Assembly: GCA_036852015.1 (NCBI GenBank)
Contig: JAANDG010000005.1
Location: forward strand, 558,001-622,000
DNA: 64,000 nt
From: Pelodera strongyloides
Taxonomy: Eukaryota > Nematoda > Chromadorea > Rhabditida > Rhabditidae
Direction of reading: 5' to 3'
Shown here: positions 11,960-23,410 of the stretch, one piece after another
Numbering within the stretch: the stretch's first letter is position 1
How the letters are laid out: every line of letters begins with the position of its first letter
Position numbers and translations under genes: made by a program
The notes under the pieces: generated by a model
The model's input: the letters and a program-made list of their open reading frames with translations, nothing else
The model's database searches: none
Told to the model about the DNA's origin: nothing

Positions 11960-14459
11960 CAAAATAATCGGTTTATTATTTATAATTATTAAAATTATTT
12001 TGAGGAAAGGGTATAAAGGTTTCGTCAATTTTTCTTGCAGTAAATCATCGACAAACTAATTGGTCAACAATATGTATTTTTATAAACCGATGTTTTATTT
12101 TTTTACAACTTTGAAAATTCAATTCCTCATTGAAACATATATTTTTAGCATTCAACTTCAAACAATCTTACCTTATACTTACAAATAATCCACAGACTGA
12201 CGATAATAATAGTAAGTGGGAAACCATTCTTTTATTGTTTTCTGGAATGTATAAATAGAGAAATATATAACAATGCAATTTGAATGTGCGCAAGCAATAA
12301 AAAAACAATGTGGGAGCATAAAACATAATAAACATATACAAACACGAGTTTTATCGAATTTTGACATATAGAGGACGCGAATTCCATGTGTTTTTTCTTC
12401 CGAACAGCCAAATAGAAAATAGATGTTCGGACCTTGAATAAATCGGCCCCTTTTGGGCAATTTTTCACCTTTCTATGCATTTCCGGCGCTAGTAATTTAC
12501 TGAGTTCTATTAGATGTAAAATGGCTTTCTTACGAAAACGAGAGTGCTACCTATTCAATAAAAACTAGTTTTTCGGGGTACCTTTTATTAGTTCCGGAAC
12601 GTCGTAGGTTACAGGATGTAAAATTCCTCAATTAAACTCAAGTAGCGTAATCTTAATTCGATGTCTATGTTGCTACTATTATTACATTTTTGTGAAAGCC
12701 GATAGGGAACGAAAAGTAGACAGAATAAAAATAGTTCCACTAATTTAGACCTATCACAAACAAGAAAACAGTAAAGGGATCAAAGTTGGGAAAATATTTG
12801 GATTTGTTATTTGATTTCCACAAAAAAGAGCAGAACAAACAACAAAAGAGCCAATAAGCCAATAAGCTACTTTGACGAAAAATACAGGAAGAAGTGATGA
12901 TATACTACGATAAACAAAGGGAAAAAATATTTGCGGTGTATGTAGGGTGAACATTAACTGTATTATGAAAATGTTCAGAGCTGCATTTTTTCGGAACCTC
13001 GACCTCGACTTTCGAAAGAAAACTTCTTGATTTCTTCATATTAAAAAAAAAAACTATATGTTGAGCTTTAACTATATGTTGAGCTTTATATGAGCTTTAA
13101 CCTTTGTCCTTTGAAAACATAAAAATCAGAATGGAGCGAGGCAAATTCTTGTAAAAACTTCAAGAAAAACAGTGAACTTTCCCTTTGTTCAAACTCACAG
13201 TATTAGCTATCGGTGAAAGTAAAAAGAAAGAAAGATTCTGTAAAGAGAGCACTTCATATCATCATATCATAGTTAACACAAATAAACTGACAATGAAACA
13301 CTTACCAAAAATACAAAAAAAGTGTAGTGTATGCTAGATAAAAAGATCAGACGACTAACATTACATAGAACTGCAACGTGCAATGTATTTTCACAACGTT
13401 GTCTTACAGCTGTATTTCACGAACATATCCTAACCAACCCTTGTATTATATGCAAATTTCTGTGCTCTTTTACGAAACTCCGCATAGAATGGAACATGAT
13501 TTACCTATAATACCTGAGAATACAGTCGTCCAGCACATGTTTAACAAACCCCGTGCCATACCACTGTACATTTGGGTACATTTGTTTCCGTATCAAATTT
13601 TATTTACCGAGTGAACCAGTAAAAAGGTCTCGGAAATTGAGTCGGTTAAATAACAAAAGAAGAATCAAACATTTCAAATAAAGACAGTTCCCCAAAGTGT
13701 GCAGAAATTTGCTATCAAATCAGCGTGTTTCGATTGATTATATCTGATTCGTATTGTTACAAAAAGGGCAGATCGTTTTGAGAGAAATTGCTGACGAAAA
13801 ACAAGAAAATAAACGTAAAACAGTGATCAGAGATTCGCGTCTCTAATAACTAAATCAACTATAGTATAATTAAAGCGACATAGATGTTTTCCATGTGTTT
13901 GAAGTCTGAAGTCTGATTAAATAAAATGAGCAAGTGACCATGTTATGGGGCGATAATACGTCTATGAATAAGAATTTTTGCATATTATAAGCACAGTCCC
14001 ATGAAAATAATGATGCGGTACATTGTACATTTGCAAGCTTTTCTTTTCGTTTGTATAGTAAAATGTAAAAGATAACTCAATTTCTAACAACATCTTTATT
14101 CGGTCACAATGCAATTCCCCGAACAACCACGCACAACATATGTGTTTCATAAAAAGAAACAGAAATTTTCCACAAAAATATTGGAAAGAAACGATGACAT
14201 TTTATTATTATGATTATATATTGGTGCAATATGAGATCAATAGGAGATCTAGAAAGGAGATCTATGGAGTTTGTAGAGAAAAAAGTATTTGAAAGGCTAC
14301 TGAATTACAGTATGAACCAGTTGGATGATACCTACTAGATTAGTTGGTCACAATTAGACGAATTCTTGTTCGAAAAGCGTAAAGAAGGGTGGGTTATCTG
14401 CAAATGTATGTTTAGAAGAAATATTAATTTTAGTGATTTTATTGTAAGTATTAGAATGA
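11960..14459. other. Gene-free stretch between two minus-strand genes
   Basis: AT-rich sequence with no exon I can support. The missing first exons of the thyroglobulin/Kunitz gene may lie here. Short open frames show no domain, signal peptide or splice-consistent partner. Confidence 0.4.
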
Positions 14460-16003
14460 TTATTCAGAATCAGAAAAGTTCATCCAAGAATATGGGTTAC
14501 GAACAGCTTGCCGAGCACGTTTGATTACTTGCATGTACTGCCAGCTGAAAATAGAAAGAATCTAATAAAATTTATTTTTTTGCAAAACGATACCGGCCGG
14601 TTTTTGAAGCGCATCGTCCGGCCGGTACTTCGTTTAAATTTTTTGAATTTAAACATCGATGGTCTTGGTGGACAATTTGTTCAACTAATGCTTGTTTGAT
14701 ACATTTCTTATACTTTAGGCATTCCCTTTAGACGCCTTAGATATATTTTCTATGCCTTATTATATGTTTCCCAAAAAATAAATCACCTGTATGGGTTTCT
14801 GGGCGCGCGGAACATGGATACATTATTATCATGAGAAGAACGAACAGATCTCTTTGCCCCCTTCTGAAAGATATGTGGTTAGATCATAAATATAACATAT
14901 ATGTCATTTTCAAAGGAAAGGTAAAGCAAAATAAAAATGCAATCTGGTTTGGGGTTGAGAAATCTTAAAAATCAATTATAACTGTATGATTACATGTTAG
15001 CATACGGTCACCCATGAGATCCAATCACATCTTGATGAACGACGCTTCAAAAAGAATAGTATTATTTACCTTATTGAATCCTTTGCAAGTTTCATTACTT
15101 GCATAGCAGAATATCAGCCCATAATAGTTCTTACCTATGCTTACCGTAACTTTGATATATGTACTTGCATAGTCATAGTGGCTAGTAGTGGCCATATTAG
15201 TCTATTAGTTCTTACCTATTGTTACCGTAACCGTAGCTCTGAAGACTTTCATTTCCAGACGAAAAACTGAATGAGCTCTTAGTTCAGGAAAGATTTCTAG
15301 TGTATATATACTTACCAAGTTCATCCAACTGTATGGATTTCTAATTCCTCGCTTAGTCTGAGTGGAGCGTTGCTGAGCTTGCATATATTGCCAAGAGTAT
15401 GGGTTACGTACGGCTCTAAAACGAAAGGATAAATATGCTTGTGTAATATACTGAACAACTAATGTAGAGATCTTCAGACGAATGCTCAACAACGACTTTA
15501 TCATGTATTATATTCAAATTGGGTTCCGTTTTGTGCCAAAATCCGAAATGGCACATCAGCTTGCATATGCAGTACAATGCAGATGCCGACGCTTCAAAAA
15601 CAATATTACGATCAATGGACACACCTCTTTTCAATGTTATCATCATCTGGCAATGAGTTCATCCAACTGTATGGGTTTCTGATGGCCTTTTTCTCTTTAT
15701 CTTCAGCCATATTCATCCACGAATAAGGGTTGCGAATTGCTCTTTTATCTGCAATTAAGAAGTTGATCATATAGAGCAGGTCGTTTGTGATCACTCAACA
15801 AATAAATGCTTCGCCAACCCCCTGTCGTAAAACATTTTAAAAGCTCAAAGATCTGCCAATTCAAATTTTATGAGTTTGTCTTTACCTTCCTCCATTACAT
15901 GTGCTTCATGACGTTCGTCGGCGGGCACTACCTGATCCTCAGCATGAGAGAGTGCGGGAAACGAGGAGAGACAAAAGAAGAACACCGCTATAAAGTACCT
16001 CAT
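14460..16003 (-). CDS. Neuropeptide-like precursor with five RNPYSW peptides
   Basis: A complete model in five exons: 16003-15886, 15748-15625, 15415-15316, 15238-15216 (23-bp microexon) and 14544-14460 (stop TAA), giving 450 nt and 149 residues with every splice phase matching. The protein begins with a clear signal peptide (MRYFIAVFFFCLSSFPALSHA). Five copies of (A/G)(I/V)RNPYSW follow, four continuing as MN and one as QY, separated by KR, KK or EKR cleavage sites. The peptides have variable acidic tails and no glycine before the cleavage sites, so amidation is not predicted. Residues SWQYMQ recur in exons 3 and 5, suggesting duplication of an internal unit. A CTACCTTTCAG acceptor abuts the start codon, fitting trans-splicing. 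I do not recognise this as a named peptide family. Release as a secreted signal is inferred. Confidence 0.85.
14585..14637. repeat. Short hairpin of the CCGGCCGG element family
   Basis: ACGATACCGGCCGGTTTTTG faces a GGCCGGTACTTCGTTT arm with almost no interior. This is a deletion derivative of the elements at 20513, 26534 and 27617. It lies in the last intron of the neuropeptide-like gene, 41 bp upstream of its final exon. Confidence 0.7.
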
Positions 16004-16014
16004 CTGAAAGGTAG
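16004..16014 (-). promoter_or_regulatory. Probable spliced-leader trans-splice acceptor of the precursor gene
   Basis: On the minus strand CTACCTTTCAG ends exactly one base before the ATG at 16003-16001. No upstream exon is needed to complete the reading frame, so this acceptor would receive a spliced leader. This is inference from position and consensus only. Confidence 0.5.
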
Positions 16015-16300
16015 TTGATCTTTACTAGGGAAAGGGATGACATTTGGACGGACAATATCGAATAGAATATTCCGAAACAAACGACGTACTAGACTAGGAT
16101 GTGGAGCTACAATTAGGAATAGTTTTAAAGCAGTATCACATGCGGATACTGAAAAGTGTGTTAGACAACGGCATTCTTCGTGTGCTGTACCTTTCTATAA
16201 TGGACGGCACAGAACAAACATCTCAAAGCCATGTATCATCTTACCGATTTAAAATATAAGTTTGATATAAATGTGATATATGAAGATAAGACAAAGTAAG

Positions 16301-16514
16301 CTATGATATGAAATTAAGATATCACATATGTTTGTTAGAGCACTTGCAGTGAATTTAGTGTAAACATATCATTTCAAACGGAGAAAACATGTTGTTTGGA
16401 AATTAAGCTATGATATGAAATTAAGATATCACATATGTTTGTTAGAGCACTTGCAGTGAATTTAGTGTAAACATATCATTTCAAACGGAGAAAACATGTT
16501 GTTTGGAAATGACA
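16301..16514 (+). repeat. Perfect tandem duplication, 107-bp unit
   Basis: CTATGATATGAAATTAAGAT starts at 16301 and again at 16408, and the two 107-bp copies are nearly or fully identical. This is a recent local duplication in non-coding sequence upstream of the neuropeptide-like gene. Confidence 0.85.
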
Positions 16515-17017
16515 TAACAAGAGGAAGTTTTGTTATGCATTGTATCACGTCTTGATCTTGTCAAATGATTGGAAAAATGTGCGTTCGTAAGTATCATGAC
16601 TTCATGACGTCATAAACATAAATCATAGGACTGTCACGTTTCTGTTGCAAATTTTCTGCAAGTAACTAAGTTCGAATATCCCATCTTTAAAGATCATGTG
16701 AGAAAGGATAGGAGGAACTAATGATAACATGACAACTGTTTAGTGTCTGTCATGAGTTATGAAATTGTAAACGTTCATGTATAACATAAGAAATGGTTGA
16801 ACCCATTTGGTGAGCAATGCGTGATCATGTGGTGACCAAGTTTCATCGAAAACCGTCAGCAACTGGTCACCAAATGGTCACGAACCAGTCACCAGGTGGT
16901 TTTTTTCGGTAAAAACCATTTGGTGGCGAGCCAACGACGGTTTTTCTGTGGTTTCGGCAATTATTCTGTTTTCTGCGAATTTATAATTTATAATTTATAG
17001 TGACATTTATGGAACTA

Positions 17018-17435
17018 TTAAAGGGTCAGGCCCATTTCAAATGACCCCTATTTTTGATGATTCCATCTGATTCTCCATGTCAAATATAGTAGGATGCAAT
17101 ATTTTTCTAATTTTCAAGCGCAAAATTCACGCCGTATTCAGCAATTTACCCCTGCCAGTCATACCCAACTATTTACCGCATTTGTCACGCCCCTTCGCGC
17201 TAATTGGGCAATATGCTCTATTGGGCGTGGCAATTGCGATATCGGCGAATCAGCGCGAATGGGCGTGCCAACTGCGATGGATAGCTGTGTATGACTGCTC
17301 ACGTTAAATTGCTGATTAATGAGTGATTTTTGCGCTTGAAAATTAGAAAAATATCGTATCCTACTATATATGATATGGAGAATCAGATGGAATCATCAAA
17401 AATAGTGGTTATTTGAAATGGGCCTGACCCTTTAA
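17018..17435. repeat. Palindromic element, TTAAAGGGTCAGGCCCATTT termini (copy 1)
   Basis: The terminal arms of roughly 100 bp are inverted copies (TTAAAGGGTCAGGCCCATTT at the left, AAATGGGCCTGACCCTTTAA at the right). They continue inward through TGATGATTCCATCTGA and TTTTCTAATTTTCAAGCGC. The interior contains further near-palindromic GGGCGTG pieces. A second copy lies at 52673-53088. No transposase is visible, so this is a MITE-like non-autonomous element. Confidence 0.85.
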
Positions 17436-20400
17436 TGATTCACGATCAGTTTGTTGGGTTTTAGTTTGCCGTATATGAATGGTATGCGCGTGGTTTCGAA
17501 ATAAAGAATTTTAGGGTATTGTTCTGCGTTATTCAACAGGTATGATGCCTTTCATTATGAACTAAGAAAATCGGAGCTAGGAAAAAGAAGAAGAAAGATT
17601 ATTTTAAAATATGATGTATTTGTGGTCGTTAGTTTCTTAGTGGGAGAAAATGCGGGGCACCGCTTGAATAATGATAGGCTTAGTGTGTGGTCTTGCAAAA
17701 AGCAACCTTAGCACCCGAAATTCTTTTGAACTCATTGTCTGCTAAATAAAACATGTCCACTTTTGGGTAAAATGAAAGTAAGGACTTATATGTTTGAGTA
17801 TAAATTATTAATATTAGTATAAATGTATACTAATGATTTAGCTTTTCTTATCATTTTATTTATAAAGCGAGGTGGCATCTTCAACGACCAGCGATTAAAT
17901 TCGAATTGAAAGTAATAAATATCCTTGCGATTTGCTGAACTCCTGAAGGATTTGCTGAACTTAGTTTTATAACAAAAGAAGTGTTCACGCTGAAAACACC
18001 ATAGGGGTGGAACCTAGACTGACGAAACTCGGGTGGTGCGCGGCGAACCACTGGCGTGATTTCGCCCGGTGAAATGAAAAACTGCACAAAAATACTAATT
18101 TTGATGCCGAACCAGATAATAAAAAGGTTCGCGGTGACTTCTCCCTATCTTCTCCAGGTTTTCGCGGAATGGTGTTCAGGGCACTCGCCACTCGCGAGAA
18201 CCTCGCGAGGGACTGGCGAAGTCTGGGCGAGGCACGCGGCGAGATGTAGGCACACGTGATCTTTGTTCGCCGGGCACTGTCGTAGTTTCGAGGTGTACCG
18301 AAATAAAGACAACACTAGTGGAGACACTAGATAACTTCAGACAGTGTAAGTAAAGAGGCGAAGACCAATAAACGTAAGTTCCAAACTGCGCAGTTCTGTG
18401 TAGGCGGTGTAGGGCTGAATCCCATATATCAACATTGTGAGAATAGGATAAGAGTAAATAACAAAATAGTTTACGCTCGAGAAGTAAGCGACGTCCCCGG
18501 TGGGCAACTTTATTTTAGGACAAATCTATTTGTTCCTGGCTGCCAAACATTATCCCCAAAATAGGCCCTTTGAGAGTTGACGTTTTCTCACATATAATAA
18601 TTAATACCCTTGTTTATTTCCACATATATAGTGCGAGAAACAATAAAAAACAAAGGAACGAGGAAGACCAGAGCTTGGTATTGTCGAACTGACAAAGATG
18701 TTTTAATAATTTATTGTTAAAATTTCGAAACACAAGCCATATAAACAAGCTAGTTTAATAAGTATTGTCAAAGATTCGAACTACAAACCGTACACTAAAG
18801 ATATTCAAAACAACGTTGTAAAGTAACTGATACTATTGTACTTTGGTACAAACTTACTTTCGTGATAGTTAAGACTGAATAGAACACAAAATGGGGAAAA
18901 ATCTTTTACAACCCTTTGGTATTAGAGTTCATCCATAATTCTGCCCACTTTTTGCATACATAAACACTTTTCTCAACTTTGCTTTCAATTCTCCAAAAAA
19001 CCTCTGCAGCGTGGTCCTTGGGGTATATTCTGACCAAGTTGTCAACTTTGTTAAATTTTCAGTGACCCAGAAGTTAGTGAACAAAACATGCTAGAGAGAG
19101 AGATAGAGACAGAGAGTGAGAGACAGACATAGAGAGAAGGATCTATAAAGAGAAAGGGTAGGTGATTCAGAGAGAATTCAAAGAGAGAGAGAGAGAGAGA
19201 GAGAGCGCTGAACATTTTAAAAGTTCGACAGCGTGGTTCACAAGTTGCATCTAAAAATTGGTAATACTGAACTTAGAATATAAAACCGCGTTCACCTACA
19301 CCACATATTATTAGTGCTCTGCCCTGTACATATGTTAGGGTTCTATATGTCCATCGGGATGAAGATCATAGCTACAAAAGACAAGGATACAACAGAAGAC
19401 AAAAGACTTCAAGGAAGTTGCTGCTCCTCAGAAGCTCACCATTCAGTGCACTGCTCAGTCGACTGCATGATCTAGCAGAACCACTGATTTTTAATAAACA
19501 TTAGTGTATAATAAATACACGTATATGAATATCGCACAAATGAGATCTATTCAAGAAAAGAAAAATGATTGTCAATGAATCGATCTCCCGCTAGACCATT
19601 CACATTCCACAAAATAGCAGTTGCTGGAGATAAAAGATCACAGATAATTGGCGTATTTATGGCACAATCATGACGCTTTTTTAATCATGACTCCTTTTTG
19701 CAGACACATTTGGGCTTACAAAGACAGACGCTTAGAAAGTTTTCTCAGGATAATTTGCTGAGTCAAACAAATTTACGCTACTTGAAAACCGCAACCGGTA
19801 AATTTTTACGTAAGAGCATCCTTTGGTAAAAGATTTGCTTGACCATGTGTTACTACAGTATTTTTGAAATTCAGGGGCGGCCTTTCAAAGGCACAATGAT
19901 GCGTGAAAGTAATTTGAGTCTGAAAACTAAACAATTAAGCAACGTGCATTCTCCACAATTAAAACTGAACTCACAGACAGTGGGCAGACCAATTGGGTTG
20001 TTAAACTTTGAAATTGTTTTAAACTCTCAGACTCAGTAGGCCCCAATTAGAAAGAATCATGGAACGTGGCAGGACTCTTCGGAATAAAATGGGATATAGT
20101 AAAAGCTTCATACACATATATTCCACATAAAATGCCTACGTGAAATCGTAGTAAAGCAATTCAATCGAAGCGCAATGACGTATTTAAGCACTTATTTGTT
20201 ACGATGGACCTACTCATTATGTTACACTATTCTGTAAGAGAAAAAGAAAGCAACGTGGGGAATATTGTTTGGTACGGGATAGGCTTCAGTGAGATTTGGA
20301 GCATGATTCATTCCTAAAAAAAACTGAAACCCCTAGCTAGCATTGGAAGTCATAATGTGCCACATCTCATTGTTTTGTTGATATTGGTCGTGAATATGCG

Positions 20401-20512
20401 GCAAAATTTATGAAACAGTGCCGCCATACGTGTCACGTCAGATACACCGCCTGATGAGTCCTTGTCGCTTAATATATTTTCTAAGCGTTGACCCTTCCTA
20501 TATGAATGATGA

Positions 20513-20683
20513 CTTTAAAGCGAACTACTGGCCGGTTTTCGAAACGCATTGTGGACACCAGCATTCTTATGGAGCATATGCAAATGAACATAAATTAGAA
20601 TAAAAAATAGCAAATTAGCATAAATACGTAATAATTCAGTTGTCCACGATGCGTTTCAAAAACCGGCCGGTATTTCGCTTTAA
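20513..20683. repeat. CCGGCCGG-family palindromic element
   Basis: TTTAAAGCGAACTACTGGCC at the left is inverted relative to AACCGGCCGGTATTTCGCTT at the right. The interior includes CATATGCAAATGAACATAAA, which recurs in sister copies. There is no coding capacity. Confidence 0.75.
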
Positions 20684-23279
20684 TATATAAAGACTTTAAC
20701 AAAACAAACAAATGTGTTCCTAAGAAACACTAAATAAAACGTGAACATGACCAATGCGTCACAAGTTGTGTCCTTTATTGTCGTATTGGGAGAGAATTGC
20801 ATCCATAACAACTCTTTGTCCACTTTTTCTTTATCGAATAATTCGAAGTGGTGATGTTCGAAAGTTCGAAACATAATTTTTTTCTCCCATTGAGAGAGAT
20901 GTGCCCGGTTGAGTGAACAACGAGAGTTTATGAATCTGACGGAGGAAATAAAGAATAAAGGGAGGATGTAGGCGGATGATGAATATGAATAAGGACTCGA
21001 GTTTTTATTTAAGCGGAATGACACGTAATTTGTGAAAATCGCCTTCCGTGCCCAACCTGCTCTGACGGGCATAGATCATTTGCGTATACATAGTTACAGT
21101 ATAAAGAATAAGTTACGAAAACGCATGTAATACATCTTTGAGGTTTTTATCCACGTCAGTTTTTTTTTATGTTTTACCACGTAACGTACAAAGGCTAAAG
21201 TTATAACCTGAATCGAGTTGTGTGTGTTGAAGCAATGCTATCAAGTACACAAACAAGACAAGGTGTTTGTATGAAGGGGAAGTCTCCACATCAGTGATAT
21301 ATTTTCAAGTTACTAAATTTAGAATTGCTGAACTATGTACAAACCTAAACTGAGTTGCAGTTTTTGTGCGATTATTTTTTTTGCAGCAGAGAAACGTTCA
21401 CTTGTTATAAAACACAAACTCCTTTTCGGAACATTGAAGCCGCATAATTGGCATAATTTGCTCCATAGTCCACATTCCATTATATTATGTGCCTGGAAAG
21501 CTGCATATAGAACAGTATACGTTTCAAAACCATGCGCCATACCGCTTTAAATTTGTTGAGTAATCCCAAAATACTGGTCTCGACCAGAGATGCAAGGCCA
21601 CAGGTTTGGTAATCCCAAAATACGTCAATGAGTTCCTCGTGCGTGTATTTAGCGTCAAGAAAACATTCCTTGCCGTGTGACAGGCGCGTCTTGGTTTCCT
21701 TTCCAAAAGAACCAAAATAACCCCTGACAAAGGGAAGGAACACCAGGTTGATGTGGCCATATGTCCTGTCGTGACTAATGACTGAACTCAAAGGTGAAAG
21801 AAAATTCCTTACGGTGTGTGTTTGGACTCGACCCGAGACACAATGTCAAAGGTATGGTAAAGCAGGGGACTAGCTCCCTGCCTGGATATACGTTTCTTCA
21901 TGATTCAAGGCGGAGCAGTTTTGACCCTTACCCTAATCCTTACACCTTACGCATCAGAAAGGTGGAGCAGTTTTGACCAAGAACACTTAAAACACTTACA
22001 CCTTATGCCGTACAATACGTTGATTCAGCAATAGAGGCGGGGCACTTTTGACCTAAAATCCTTCTACCATACAATAAACCTCGAAGAAAACTCGTCCTCG
22101 GGAAGTAGCAAGTTTCCGAATCGCCACTGTTTGTAGTGCGGATGCTAATAAGAATAAATCCACGCTCAATTGCTTCTGCATCATAGTAAATGCACATTTA
22201 TTCGTTAGATCCACATATAATTAGCAGTTGTGCGTATGTCTGACGAATTGCAGACCGAAAATGCCATTTAAATAGTTGATCCGAAATAGCTCACGCAAAG
22301 CTGGAGAAAAAAGGGAATTTTATTACCTATTAAATACGTGGAGACCGCAGACAGTAAAATTTCAGGGCATTTATGATAGATGAGCATTCTTTAGTGGACA
22401 AAGTACATATAAAAGGCTAACCTTAGATATGGACAGCGTTAAAAAGAATACATTTCTTTAAACCATACCATATTCAAGCCGAACATGAGTAGAAAATGCC
22501 AATTGAACGTGAGGAACTATGTTTCAGAGGGACGCCTACACTTTTTATGCACTAGCAATGTAGAGCATTCTGGAGCGCGTGGCTCTTGAAAACACAAGTT
22601 CTAACAAGAGGAACACGAACCTTACTTCTTCTTAATGACGTGAACTTTTCTATAGTAAACTAATGTAAACTTTCATTATTAAATAAAAGGAAGAAGGCCT
22701 ATGAGGAGGTACTTATGTTATTTATTACGTGTCGAAGTAGGAAGTTTATTGAAGAAAACTTTCTCAACTACCAATTCCAATTTCAATTATAAGTGCGTAG
22801 CTTCCACTTAAGTACTTACAATTGGTTCCGGAAAAGAAAATGAAATGACGCAAGTTTTGAGAAAAAAAGTGTAAATGGCTACTAATAACGCTTATTATAT
22901 TTAAGAAAGGGAACTCTCGGATTCAGTTCAAGTCCATAATATTTTGTGCATAGAGAGTGAGAAGTTTGGATATATGTAGAGAAAATAATTAAAATTAAGT
23001 TCGTAATAAATGTTATGTTATGTTATGTTATCTGTTAAGGAAGAGGGGGGAAACAAAATAAATTACTCCTTAAAAAAGACGACGGTTTTTCCTTCACAAC
23101 GTCCAGTCCTGATTACCGACATATGAAAGGAAACCTCAATTATTTTGTTTCCGGGGACATGTCATTTTGGATAGAGCAATACACGACAGCCACACCATGG
23201 GGGAAGAATTATGGATATGGGCATATGTGCGATTGGAGTCTACCGACAATTAGAATTGGACGTTTACCCGGAGTCACAA

Positions 23280-23410
23280 TTAAAGCGAAATACCAGCCGG
23301 TTTTGAAACACATAAGGACACCAGCATTCTTATGCAGCTTGTGCAAATTATTTATAAAATAGAATAAAAATCGAGCTAATTTCGAGCAACTTTGCTATAC
23401 TTTCGCTTTA
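23280..23410. repeat. CCGGCCGG-family element with a truncated right arm
   Basis: The left arm TTAAAGCGAAATACCAGCCG is intact. The right end keeps only CTTTCGCTTTA and has lost the CCGGCCGG block. The shared interior reads ATTCTTATGCAGCTTGTGCA. Confidence 0.65.

Noticed and set aside
20420..20480. CTGATGAGTCC near 20450 as a hammerhead ribozyme core
   Set aside because: The matching GGACGAAA strand and third stem are absent downstream, so the catalytic core cannot form.
20680..21072. 130-codon minus-strand open frame as a gene
   Set aside because: No domain, no signal peptide, no phase-consistent neighbouring exon, and its end overlaps a palindromic element.
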